Positions 6,508 through 13,934 of a DNA stretch of 15,139 nt are shown one piece after another; position 1 is the stretch's first letter, and each line of letters starts with the position of its first letter. The position numbers and the translations under genes were made by a program. The notes under the pieces were generated by a model. It was not told the origin of the DNA. It ran no database searches and saw only the letters and a list, made by a program, of their open reading frames with translations. Origin of the DNA: Bacteroidales bacterium UBA4353 (GTDB lineage Bacteria; Bacteroidota; Bacteroidia; Bacteroidales; Paludibacteraceae); assembly GCA_002394025.1 (NCBI GenBank), contig DGSV01000054.1, forward strand, positions 1 to 15,139, in the 5' to 3' direction.

Positions 6508-9264
6508 GTGAATAACCTCAAACATATTATTTTCTGCGCTTTACTGCTCGTGGTGTTTGTCGGCTGTTCCGTGAAGAAGAACACTGCCGGGCGGCGTGCC
6601 TATCATGCCATGACCACGCGTTTCAACGTGATGTATAATGGTCAGTTGGCTTATGACGAGGGACTTAATGCCATAGACAAGGCCAATAAGGATGACTACA
6701 CCCGTGTGTTGCCTATGTATTCTTCGTCGAATCATGATGCTTTGTCTGCAGGTCAGTCAAATATGGAGCGTGCTCTGGAAAAATGCCGCAAATCCATCAA
6801 ACTGCATAGCATTCAGAAGAAACCTAAGATGGACACCAAGAGGTCCAAAGATCCCAAGTATCGCGCATGGTATGACCAGGAAGAATTTAATCCCGCACTT
6901 TACCTGGCATGGCTCATGCAGGGTAAGGCTGAGTTTCATACCGGTGATTACTTGGGCTGCGTGACAACTATGAATTATGTCGCCAAGCACTATCAGAACG
7001 ACCGCGATGTTGTTGCTCAGGCGCAGTTATGGGCTGTTAGGGCCTATCTTGAGATGGACTGGCTCTACGAAGCCGAGGACTTGATGAATAAAATCAGTCA
7101 GGACGAGATGAAACCCCGCAACGCATGGCTCTATAGTGCCACGCAGGCTTGTCTGCTGCTCAAAAAACACGAGTATAACGCCGCGATTCCTTACTTACAA
7201 CAGGCTGCCAAAAACGAAAAGCGACGTATCGACCGTACGCGCATGACATTCATTCTCGGGCAATTATATCAGCTGCGAGGCGATAAACAGGAGGCTATAA
7301 ATTGCTATACGGAGGTTATCAAAGCCTTCAATACAGTAGATATGGAGTTTAATGCCCGTATGCGCCGGGCAACGCTGCAAGGTGATAATAAAGCTCTTAA
7401 GGACTTGACTAAGATGACCAAGGAGGCGAAGAATAAAGATAACCTTGAGCAGATATTCGGTGCGATAGGCGACATATATCTCGCCAAAGGTGATACCGCC
7501 AAAGCTCTTGAGAACTATCGGATAGCCATAGACACCTGCCGCATTGCAGGTCCAGGCAAACTCAAGGTTCTGCTTACGGCTGCTGACCTTTACTATGACG
7601 CTCAGGATTATCATCATGCTGAACCTTGTTATTCCGAAGCCGCTACGCTGATGGAGCATGGTGATGAAGATTATGCCCGCGTCACGCGGCGAAGTCAAGC
7701 GCTCTCGAACCTCATAGTAGAGTATGACAAAGCATATTTGCAGGATAGCCTGCAGACTTTAGCAGCTATGAATGATGATGAGTGTCGTGCGGTGCTGCAG
7801 AAAATGATTGACGACATGCAACAGGCGGCATACGAGGCTCAGCAACGTGCCGAGCAGGAAATCCGTCAGCAGCAAAACGACCCCGGATTGCTCTCGGTGA
7901 ATAGTGCTAATATGCTTGGCGGAGGAGGTTCCGGCGAGTGGTATTTCTATAATGCCAACCTACTGCGACAGGGTAAGCAGGAGTTTATTCGTCAGTGGGG
8001 AGTACGCCGTCTTGAGGACGACTGGCGACATAGCCAGAAAACATTAGTGGCTTTTGGTGATGAAATGGCTGAGAGCGATTTAGAGGATATGGCAGCAGAA
8101 GGTGATAGTATATCGCAAACGGTTGACAGCCTTGGTGCGGCAGCTTCTGATCCTACGAAAGTTGAGTTCTATCTCAAACAGATACCTAAGACAGAGCAGC
8201 AGTTGCAGGCATCGAATAAGCAATGGGCGGATGCGCTGTATAACATGGGCTATATATATCTTGACCAGATAGAGGACAAACCTAAAGCCGAAGAGACTTT
8301 TGATGAGTTGCTGCGTCGTTTTCCCGATAGCGACCATACCCTTGATACCTATTATACGCGCTATATCACCGCCCTGCGCGACAGCGACACCACTACGGCA
8401 GAGTTATGGCGCAGCCGCATCGTTGCCGAATTCCCGCAGACAAAACAAGGGCAGATGCTCGCCATACCCAACTACACAGAGCGCCTCGCAACCATGCTTA
8501 ATGAGCAGGACTCGGTATATGAGCGGACATATAATGCCTATAAGCGCGGTGATTACGCTGCTGTGCGCAATAATGTTCAGTATGCACGCGACAACTATGC
8601 CATGAGCGACCTCATGCCGCGATTCCTATTCCTCGGCTCACTCGTTACAGCTAAAACGTCAACGTCCGAAGCCTTTGGCGATGATCTGCGTGAATTGGTA
8701 ACGCAATATCCCAATGCCGAAGTCAGTGCTATGGCAAAAGATATGTTAGCACTCATGGGACAAGGACTCGAAAATACTCACGGTGAAGGGCATGGAGCGT
8801 TGGTAGAACGCCATGAAGAGGAATCGCAACAAGCGCAGCAAACAGAAAAGCAGACATTCTCTGATGAGATAGATACGCGTTTCGTGCTGCTGATAGTGAT
8901 GGATAAGAGCGGGGAGTCAGCTACCAAGGATCAGGAGGCAGGAATGTCTGATAGCGAGAAACTCAACAAACTACTCTATAATGTAGCGGTGTATAACTTC
9001 TCACAATTCCTGATTAAAGACTTCGACCTTGAGGCACAATCAACGGTTGATAATACGCATTGTGCGCTTGCCGTGAGCGGGCTTGACAGCTATCGCGAAC
9101 TGGTATGGTATGTGGAGCAGATAACATCAGATGCCGACCTCAAGAAACTTTTCGATGAACTCAATGCTCGTCCTGTATCCATATCGGAAACAAACCTCAA
9201 AATTCTTAAGCAAGGTCATACATTGCAGGAGTATGAAGATTTTTGGAATACAATACTTTATTAA
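6508..9264 (+). CDS. PorW/SprE-like TPR lipoprotein of the type IX secretion system
   Basis: The product is about 918 residues. It begins with a lipoprotein signal peptide (hydrophobic residues 7-18) and lipobox FVGC with C20 as the lipidated cysteine, followed by KKNTAGRRAYHAMTTRFNVMYNG, the N-terminal signature of SprE/PorW. Several TPR-like helical pairs follow, for example around EAINCYTEVIKAF, GDIYLAKGDTAKALENYRIA and LYNMGYIYLDQIEDKPKAEETF. The segment WYFYNANLLRQGKQEF...RRLEDDWR and the C-terminal domain ending LQEYEDFWNTIL are also family features. SprE and PorW are outer-membrane-associated lipoproteins needed for T9SS assembly and gliding or protease secretion. TTG at 6502 is also in frame; GTG at 6508 gives the more usual MNNLKH start. 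No other T9SS gene is in the window. Confidence 0.85.
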   Translation: MNNLKHIIFCALLLVVFVGCSVKKNTAGRRAYHAMTTRFNVMYNGQLAYDEGLNAIDKANKDDYTRVLPMYSSSNHDALSAGQSNMERALEKCRKSIKLHSIQKKPKMDTKRSKDPKYRAWYDQEEFNPALYLAWLMQGKAEFHTGDYLGCVTTMNYVAKHYQNDRDVVAQAQLWAVRAYLEMDWLYEAEDLMNKISQDEMKPRNAWLYSATQACLLLKKHEYNAAIPYLQQAAKNEKRRIDRTRMTFILGQLYQLRGDKQEAINCYTEVIKAFNTVDMEFNARMRRATLQGDNKALKDLTKMTKEAKNKDNLEQIFGAIGDIYLAKGDTAKALENYRIAIDTCRIAGPGKLKVLLTAADLYYDAQDYHHAEPCYSEAATLMEHGDEDYARVTRRSQALSNLIVEYDKAYLQDSLQTLAAMNDDECRAVLQKMIDDMQQAAYEAQQRAEQEIRQQQNDPGLLSVNSANMLGGGGSGEWYFYNANLLRQGKQEFIRQWGVRRLEDDWRHSQKTLVAFGDEMAESDLEDMAAEGDSISQTVDSLGAAASDPTKVEFYLKQIPKTEQQLQASNKQWADALYNMGYIYLDQIEDKPKAEETFDELLRRFPDSDHTLDTYYTRYITALRDSDTTTAELWRSRIVAEFPQTKQGQMLAIPNYTERLATMLNEQDSVYERTYNAYKRGDYAAVRNNVQYARDNYAMSDLMPRFLFLGSLVTAKTSTSEAFGDDLRELVTQYPNAEVSAMAKDMLALMGQGLENTHGEGHGALVERHEEESQQAQQTEKQTFSDEIDTRFVLLIVMDKSGESATKDQEAGMSDSEKLNKLLYNVAVYNFSQFLIKDFDLEAQSTVDNTHCALAVSGLDSYRELVWYVEQITSDADLKKLFDELNARPVSISETNLKILKQGHTLQEYEDFWNTILY

Positions 9265-9274
9265 CACAAACATT

Positions 9275-10711
9275 ATGAAACGTATCTTAGCACTTCTTTC
9301 AGTTTTTCTGTTGGTCTTTGCCACGTCATGCAAGAAAAACGATGAGCCATCAAATTCCGACCAAAAAGATGCTACATTATCTATTTCTCTGGATTTTAAG
9401 GTTATAACATCTGGCAGTTTTGATGTTGATGTTACTTGTTCAGGATTATGGAAGGCCGAGAGCGACAAATCGTGGGCGCGACTTTCCATTGGTGGCGGCG
9501 TTGGCGATTCTCAAGTCACAATAACCGTGGACCCGGGCGCGCAAGACTATGCCATAGTAACGTTCACTGCCGGCGAACTCACTGCCACGCTCAATATTGT
9601 GCGCAGTAGTGACGGCGCTGATGTCACATACCTTACTTTGTCAAGCACCAATATCTACAAACGAGGATCTTTCAGCACAACCATCAAAGTCAACTCATCA
9701 TCACAATGGACGGCATCTTGCGACAAAAATTGGGTCTCGGTATCTCCCATCATGGGGCAAAAGGGACAGACAGATGTTACCATCTCTTTCCCTGACGGAG
9801 AAGATGGTAATGCCGTTGTTACTTTCATGAATGTCACTAACACCGCCAAGTATGAAATTACACGACGTAACGATATACCGCGCCTTGCCGACGGTATGCC
9901 GGACTTTACAACACTAACAGAAAACGGACGCGTCAGCGGCAGCACATTCTCTGTGGCGACTAACAGGAAAGTCTATTTCGCCATGGGAAACCTGCAGTAT
10001 AACTCCATGCAGAACAAGTGGCGCTTCGCCGAAAAACCTTGGGAAACGATAGGCGAAACGAACTCGGGAATATCGCAGTACTACAACCAGTGGATTGACC
10101 TCTTCGGATGGGGAACGTCAGGCGTTGGCTCTTTCAACGTACCATGGCAGAAAGCAAGCAGTGGTGAGGCAATGGCTCTATACGGAGACTTTGACAAAGA
10201 CATCGTGAAAACTGATAAAGACTGGGGCTATTACAACGCCATCAGCAACGGAGGCAATGCCAAAGCGCTATGGCGCACCATGACAAGCGACGAGTGGAAC
10301 TACTTGCTCAACCAACGCGCCAACGCCGCAAACCGCAGAGGATTTGCTTTCATAGACGACAACGATAAGAGATACGGACTAGTACTGCTGCCTGATACAT
10401 GGCAGCAGCCGTCTAACGCTCCTGCCCTTAACCCAACTACGCCACCTACATATACCGTGGAACAATGGTATCGCATGATGAAGGCGGGAGCCGTATTCTT
10501 GCCGGCTGCCGGACAACGCTATAGTTCAGGAGTGTCTAAAGTAAATGTCGAAGGACACTACTGGACAGGCTCTGTTTATTACAAAGTCAAAAACGGAGAA
10601 TACTACTTCGGAGCCTATCAAGTGCAGTTCCTCAACACCAGAGCGCTTACCGTAGAAAACATCGCGCGATGGTACGGCTGCAGCGTAAGACTCGTGCAAA
10701 ACGTCAAATAA
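9275..10711 (+). CDS. Surface lipoprotein with two BACON-like domains and a FISUMP-like C-terminal domain
   Basis: The 478-residue product starts MKRILALLSVFLLVFATSC, a lipoprotein signal peptide with C19 as anchor. Residues about 55-113 and 130-197 are two BACON-like beta-sandwiches, each with the W(K/T)A(E/S)xDKxW core and an alternating beta pattern. BACON domains are associated with glycan or mucin binding in Bacteroidota surface proteins. Residues about 215-476 match a domain common in Bacteroides and Prevotella lipoproteins (Fib_succ_major-like): VYFAMGNLQYN, WIDLFGWGTSG, ALWRTMTSDEWNYLL, GAVFLPAAG and SVRLV at the end. I see no T9SS C-terminal sorting signal. The start is 10 bases after the PorW-like gene, so co-transcription is likely; a longer frame from 9131 would overlap that gene and lose the signal peptide. 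Exact ligand is unknown. Confidence 0.82.
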   Translation: MKRILALLSVFLLVFATSCKKNDEPSNSDQKDATLSISLDFKVITSGSFDVDVTCSGLWKAESDKSWARLSIGGGVGDSQVTITVDPGAQDYAIVTFTAGELTATLNIVRSSDGADVTYLTLSSTNIYKRGSFSTTIKVNSSSQWTASCDKNWVSVSPIMGQKGQTDVTISFPDGEDGNAVVTFMNVTNTAKYEITRRNDIPRLADGMPDFTTLTENGRVSGSTFSVATNRKVYFAMGNLQYNSMQNKWRFAEKPWETIGETNSGISQYYNQWIDLFGWGTSGVGSFNVPWQKASSGEAMALYGDFDKDIVKTDKDWGYYNAISNGGNAKALWRTMTSDEWNYLLNQRANAANRRGFAFIDDNDKRYGLVLLPDTWQQPSNAPALNPTTPPTYTVEQWYRMMKAGAVFLPAAGQRYSSGVSKVNVEGHYWTGSVYYKVKNGEYYFGAYQVQFLNTRALTVENIARWYGCSVRLVQNVK

Positions 10712-10784
10712 AAGCGTCCGCATAAGTTCAAAAATTTCCACTTTGATGTTGAATCTGTAATGTATAAAAAATTATAATAAAAGC

Positions 10785-10815
10785 ATTGCAGAAACCAAAA
10801 TTAATATTAATTTTG
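10785..10815 (+). promoter_or_regulatory. Bacteroidota-type promoter for the structured RNA
   Basis: ATTG (10785-10788), 19 bases and TAATTTTG (10808-10815) fit the consensus. No protein gene begins within 350 bases downstream, whereas a folded region with its own terminator starts within about 40 bases. Confidence 0.65.
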
Positions 10816-10821
10816 CGACAT

Positions 10822-11078
10822 AAAGGGTCGTTTCCTATAGGTCACACTCATCGTTGCATCTTACGGACTGCACCACGTCGCTTACCGACGTAAAACAGTA
10901 AGGACATATCGCAATACAGCGTTTGCTATATAGCGCACACCTTGGAACCTGAGAAATTCTATAGTTAGGAAAGTGCTGAAATATAGTGAGCGTCCATCCG
11001 TAAGTATGGGCGTACTCTATCTATTTTCACTGCTTTCTCAGGGCACCAAGGTATGGACAGAGCCGTCCATACTTTTTT
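10822..11078 (+). ncRNA. Candidate stand-alone structured RNA, about 260 nt
   Basis: The region has its own promoter and terminator and no plausible reading frame. The 5' part folds into an interrupted hairpin: ttgc/gcaa (10854-10857 with 10911-10914), cttac/gtaag (10860-10864 with 10898-10902) and acgtcg/cgacgt (10875-10880 with 10886-10891). The 3' part is a long hairpin: accttgg/ccaaggt (10939-10945 with 11046-11052), cctgagaaa/tttctcagg (10948-10956 with 11034-11042), an asymmetric bulge of about 15 bases on the 5' side, agtg/cact (10972-10975 with 11028-11031), and an apical cgtccat/atgggcg stem. A long rod with a central bulge recalls 6S-like RNAs; the Bacteroidales-1 motif is another candidate. 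RNase P, SRP and tmRNA hallmarks were looked for and not seen. The start is estimated from the promoter. Confidence 0.65.
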
Positions 11079-11080
11079 GT
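11051..11080 (+). terminator. Intrinsic terminator of the structured RNA
   Basis: A perfect 8-bp stem, gtatggac (11051-11058) / gtccatac (11065-11072), with a 6-base loop is followed by six T residues. It shares two bases with the closing stem of the long hairpin, so the two structures compete slightly. Confidence 0.88.
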
Positions 11081-11133
11081 TTGTGTGACAGATAGAAAGT
11101 GCGACCATACTGCACGGTAATGACTGCTATTAC

Positions 11134-11149
11134 GATGTAAAGTTACATC
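11134..11149. promoter_or_regulatory. Short inverted repeat gatgtaa-ag-ttacatc, possible operator
   Basis: A perfect 7-bp inverted repeat with a 2-base centre lies between the RNA terminator and the GGACCA box array. Its size is typical of a dimeric regulator site, but nothing else supports a function. Confidence 0.25.
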
Positions 11150-11184
11150 ACATTTCTGACACCGCAAAGCACTGCACCCCAAAT

Positions 11185-11226
11185 GGACCAACAAGGACCA
11201 GAAAAGGACCAACAAGGACCAGTAGA
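11185..11226 (+). repeat. Four phased GGACCA boxes in a 21-bp tandem duplication
   Basis: GGACCA begins at 11185, 11195, 11206 and 11216, spacings of 10, 11 and 10 bases, so all four face the same side of the helix. The outer structure is a 21-bp tandem repeat (11185-11205 and 11206-11226). The array ends about 18 bases before a TAACTTTG element and covers the place where the -33 element should be. Confidence 0.85.
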
Positions 11227-11243
11227 ATCCGAAAATAATACCA

Positions 11244-11251
11244 TAACTTTG
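11244..11251 (+). promoter_or_regulatory. Candidate -7 element for the UDG-like gene
   Basis: TAACTTTG is a perfect -7 box, but no TTTG-like -33 element is present at the expected distance; the phased GGACCA boxes lie there instead. This would fit an activator-dependent promoter. The ATG at 11327 lies 76 bases downstream. Confidence 0.5.
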
Positions 11252-11326
11252 CCGCCGAAAATCCTCAAAAGAGTAGGCAAGAACAACAAACTAAGGAGAA
11301 TCCGATACCTCAGTTCGGAGAAAAAT

Positions 11327-12106
11327 ATGGCAAAAACTATGCAACAAATTATTGCGGACGCACTCAATGAGCAAAATGCATTATTGGCAGGTCCCCATGC
11401 TTCTGACTGGAAGCGTGTGTTGATTAAAAATGGCACAGGCTATGTCCCGCCAATCGTTTGGTTCGGAAATGCTGCAAGTGCGAAAAACAAAGTTATTACT
11501 ATTGGAGTTAATCCGTCCCGCAAGGAGTTCTGTGACAAGCATGGTAATTTATTAGAGAAAAGCAGAATAGTGCTTTCTAATAATGCAAAAGATTTGGAAC
11601 AAAGCTTCAATGATTATTTCAATGTCAATCCATACGCCAATTGGTTCGGCAGAGATGGAAAGATAGAAGGTTTCCTTAATGGTATGCGAGCAAGTTATTA
11701 TGATGGTAAGGCTGATTATCAAGCCATTCATATAGATTTGTTCCCATTCGCAACCAATCCTACATTTACAAGAATTAATGGTGATTTTGTCCAAAAGGAT
11801 TTGTTCTCCTCAAAATGGACTAAAGAATTTGTTATGAATCTTATTGAGGCTATTGAACCCAGAGTCATCATTGTGTTTGGTTCTACTAATATCAAATATT
11901 TCCAGGAAGCAGTAGCTAAAGCGGAACACGCATCTCAATATCTATGGACAGATAAAAGCCTAAAATCCCAATATACCATAGGGAAAATATCTACAGGACA
12001 TACTGTGGTTCTGTTGAATACATATCTTGGCAATCCGAGGAGTTTTGGAACTTCGGATTTGAATAATTTGGGGCAGGATGTATTACAACATTTAGGCTTG
12101 CATTGA
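11327..12106 (+). CDS. Uncharacterised protein with uracil-DNA-glycosylase-like fold motifs
   Basis: The 259-residue protein contains VITIGVNPSRKEF (56-68), which resembles the motif A strand-loop of the UDG superfamily (GxNPS/G). NPYANWF (101-107), HIDLFPFATNP (135-145), a buried strand PRVIIVFGS (178-186) and NTYLGNPRSFG (231-241) follow in the order expected of a UDG-like alpha/beta fold. The last stands where active enzymes have HPSP-type motif B, so the catalytic loop is not canonical. UDGs remove uracil or other damaged bases from DNA; whether this protein does is unknown. The start at 11327 (MAKTMQQII) lies behind the TAACTTTG box; an in-frame ATG at 11183 would place that promoter inside the gene and add a low-complexity leader. 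It is visibly more AT-rich than the core genes, which suggests acquisition. Confidence 0.5.
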   Translation: MAKTMQQIIADALNEQNALLAGPHASDWKRVLIKNGTGYVPPIVWFGNAASAKNKVITIGVNPSRKEFCDKHGNLLEKSRIVLSNNAKDLEQSFNDYFNVNPYANWFGRDGKIEGFLNGMRASYYDGKADYQAIHIDLFPFATNPTFTRINGDFVQKDLFSSKWTKEFVMNLIEAIEPRVIIVFGSTNIKYFQEAVAKAEHASQYLWTDKSLKSQYTIGKISTGHTVVLLNTYLGNPRSFGTSDLNNLGQDVLQHLGLH

Positions 12107-12186
12107 AAACATGTCAGTATTGTTTGTAATGCTAAATTTACATGCATATAAGACAAATTAACAACAATCTTAAAATTATTACAACT

Positions 12187-12999
12187 ATGGCAACAGTAAA
12201 GAAACCAGCTGCAAAGAAGGCTGCCAAGCCCGCTGCTAAGAAACCAGCGGCAAAGACCACCGCCAAGAAAGCAGCACCTGCTAAAAAAGCAGCGGCAAAA
12301 CCTGCTCCAAAGAAAGCCGCGCCAGCCAGAACAACAGCAACAGAAATATCTGTTACCGGTAACAAGAAAATAATCAAAAGCGTTATAAACCCAAATCAGT
12401 CATTAGACCGACAAGATATGTTTGGACAATTACTAACAGCACAATGTTCGGGCATTGCGCAGAGAGTGTCGGAGCAAATGCTGCCGAATATGTTTCGTGT
12501 CGGTTCGACAAAGCCGAGCGTTGTGCCACATGAGGCTATACTGTACCGTTGGTGGTTTCCGGAGAACTCGCCTGTAATGGAAGTGCTTGCTGATTTCGCC
12601 AAGAAAGACGATGAACTCGCTGCCTTGCTTAAACAAGTGGAACCGTACAATAGAGAAGGCAATACCTATTACGCACTGTACTTCGGGAAAAGCAATAACG
12701 GCTATCGGCGTTACTGCCAGCACACGACTGGCAATGTGCACCTTTCTACCATTCGCCTTACAGTTTACGGACTTTGTTTTGGAGCCCAGTATGACAAAGC
12801 CAAAGAGGAGCAAATATCAGAGATACTGCGGCAATGTCGCTACGATTGGGTATCCTTCAAAGGTGAAGATAATTTGGTTGAGTGTATAGAAGGTATCTGT
12901 ATTGCACTCGGCAAGTACCCGCTGAATGTGAATGGTAACCCTGCCATCAGCGAAAAATGGCGGAAATATGTTATGGATAAACGTAAAATAGTAAACTAA
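12187..12999 (+). CDS. Histone H1-like Lys/Ala-rich tail fused to a GIY-YIG-like domain
   Basis: The 270-residue protein has two parts. Residues 1-50 are almost entirely Lys, Ala and Pro (KKPAAK, AKKAA, PKKAAPA), like the tails of bacterial histone H1-like proteins, and probably bind nucleic acid without sequence specificity. Residues about 115-265 resemble a GIY-YIG-type fold: NTYYALYFGKSNNGYRRYCQHT (159-180) has the Tyr-rich strands, a GKS turn and an Arg pair (R174, R175). A downstream Glu (E232 or E235) precedes GKYPLN (242-247), similar to the E...PPLN end of GIY-YIG nucleases. The first GIY triad is not canonical, so activity is uncertain. The start at 12187 is chosen over an in-frame upstream codon at 12142 because the tail begins exactly there. 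No promoter was recognised in the 80-base gap. Confidence 0.55.
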   Translation: MATVKKPAAKKAAKPAAKKPAAKTTAKKAAPAKKAAAKPAPKKAAPARTTATEISVTGNKKIIKSVINPNQSLDRQDMFGQLLTAQCSGIAQRVSEQMLPNMFRVGSTKPSVVPHEAILYRWWFPENSPVMEVLADFAKKDDELAALLKQVEPYNREGNTYYALYFGKSNNGYRRYCQHTTGNVHLSTIRLTVYGLCFGAQYDKAKEEQISEILRQCRYDWVSFKGEDNLVECIEGICIALGKYPLNVNGNPAISEKWRKYVMDKRKIVN

Positions 13000-13010
13000 C
13001 GTAAACAATC

Positions 13011-13039
13011 AGTCAGGCGGACTTGATGCCCGCCTGACT
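13011..13039. other. Perfect 10-bp hairpin at the end of the GIY-YIG-like gene and the IS remnant
   Basis: agtcaggcgg (13011-13020) and ccgcctgact (13030-13039) are perfect inverted repeats around a 9-base loop. The stop of the convergent transposase remnant (13013-13015) lies inside it. There is no T tract on either side, so it may be half of an old terminator that was interrupted by the insertion, or a recombination-related structure. Confidence 0.6.
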
Positions 13040-13645
13040 ACCACGGAGCAAAAGGCTGAACAGCAGCCCCGCTATCTTCTCGACAAACCTGTGCTGTTTG
13101 AGCGGTTCCCTGTCATCAACATTGGCAGGCGTTATCATGAAATTTAGTATTTCGCCCCTATCGTTAATTATCAGGTGAAGCTTAAAGCCGTAGAACCATC
13201 CCATAGAACACTTGCCGCGCTCGGCAAACCCCTTGAACACCTTGTGCTGCAGTATTCTTTGGTTGCGGCAGACACGCAGAGGGGGTGAATCCACGTAAGA
13301 GACACCGCTGCACTCTGCCATCAGGCAGGTCTTAACGAAACAGCACAGCTGGAGCATCACCTTACGCTCCAGTTCCACGAAGCGGTTGTAAGACACCTGA
13401 CGCGGGAACAGGTGTTTGCAGTGCACACAGATGTAATTCGCGTAATAGTGTTTGAGGCACCCGTAGCCCCCGTCATGAAACATTATCAGTATCAGCATCA
13501 CTTCGGCATCGCTTAGCCTGTTAGGCTTGTTGCAGTGGCGTTTCCCGTCACCAACGGAATGTTTTTTGATTGTTTTGTTAAAATTTTTGCTGAACTCATC
13601 CAGAATAAAGAAAATTTCCATAAATTTCTTTTCGTCTAATTGCAT
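13013..13645 (-). pseudogene. C-terminally truncated IS982-family transposase
   Basis: The 210-residue frame reads on the minus strand and carries the N-terminal two thirds of an IS982-type transposase: LSDAEVMLILIMFHDGGYGCLKHYY, HLFPRQVSYNRFVELE, the first catalytic Asp D119 in SYVDSPPLRVCRNQRI, then HKVFKGFAERGKCSMGWFYGFKLHLI and ILNFMITPANVDDREPL. After EKIAG the expected segment GKLxGDKGYI with the second Asp and the later Glu of the DDE triad are absent. The frame instead runs on through about 15 unrelated residues to a stop inside a hairpin. Full-length relatives are about 290-300 residues, so roughly 90 are missing and the element should not transpose by itself. The breakpoint is probably near 13045-13060. 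Confidence 0.85.
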
Positions 13646-13681
13646 ATGCGGTTTTTTTTTGTAATTGTTTGATTTTCACTA

Positions 13682-13713
13682 TAAAGTTACAAAATTTTAC
13701 GCATATTTGCAAT
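13682..13713 (-). promoter_or_regulatory. Promoter of the IS982-like transposase remnant
   Basis: On the minus strand ATTG, 20 bases and TAACTTTA resemble the Bacteroidota consensus, with a final A in place of G. The transposase ATG (13645) lies about 37 bases downstream. The sequence 13646-13789 otherwise shows only AT-rich sequence; I could not identify the terminal inverted repeats of the element. Confidence 0.45.
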
Positions 13714-13789
13714 AGTTTGGAAACATTTTTTTGAAAAAAAATTATATCGAACTCACGTTAAATTATTTGAATTTTTTAGTATATATGTA

Positions 13790-13906
13790 ATGAAGGATGT
13801 TTATTACCCAGACTTCTTGAAGGCATTAAGCTTGCATGCAAGCGACCATGACACATATCTTGAGGATTTGATGCTTGATAGATTTATTAAAATGACAACT
13901 AAGTAA
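13790..13906 (+). CDS. Small hypothetical protein, 38 residues
   Basis: The frame ATG 13790 to TAA 13906 encodes MKDVYYPDFLKALSLHASDH and then a short acidic/basic helix ending LDRFIKMTTK. It ends 8 bases before the first possible start of the next gene and is on the same strand. Composition is balanced and not low-complexity, which favours a real gene or a gene fragment left next to the IS remnant. I recognise no family. It could be a small partner (for example antitoxin-like) of the downstream protein, but nothing in the sequence demonstrates that. Confidence 0.35.
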   Translation: MKDVYYPDFLKALSLHASDHDTYLEDLMLDRFIKMTTK

Positions 13907-13934
13907 TTTATATTATGAGAATTTATATTATGAG
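13905..13934 (+). repeat. 15-bp tandem duplication of a translation start
   Basis: aatttatattatgag occurs twice back to back (13905-13919 and 13920-13934). Each copy carries an ATG (13915 and 13930), and because 15 is a multiple of three both starts are in frame for the same gene. Confidence 0.95.

Noticed and set aside
9131..9274. N-terminal extension of the BACON lipoprotein
   Set aside because: It overlaps the end of the PorW-like gene and would bury a clear lipoprotein signal peptide that starts at 9275.
10822..11078. RNase P RNA, tmRNA or SRP RNA
   Set aside because: None of the conserved core sequences I know for these RNAs is visible, and the length of about 260 nt and fold do not match.
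11183..11326. 48-codon N-terminal extension of the UDG-like protein
   Set aside because: It would be coded by the GGACCA boxes, the TAACTTTG element and the shared leader block; these are better read as regulatory DNA.
12138..12377. Minus-strand Ala/Phe-rich frame opposite the Lys/Ala tail
   Set aside because: It is the complement of a low-complexity lysine/alanine stretch and looks protein-like only through composition.
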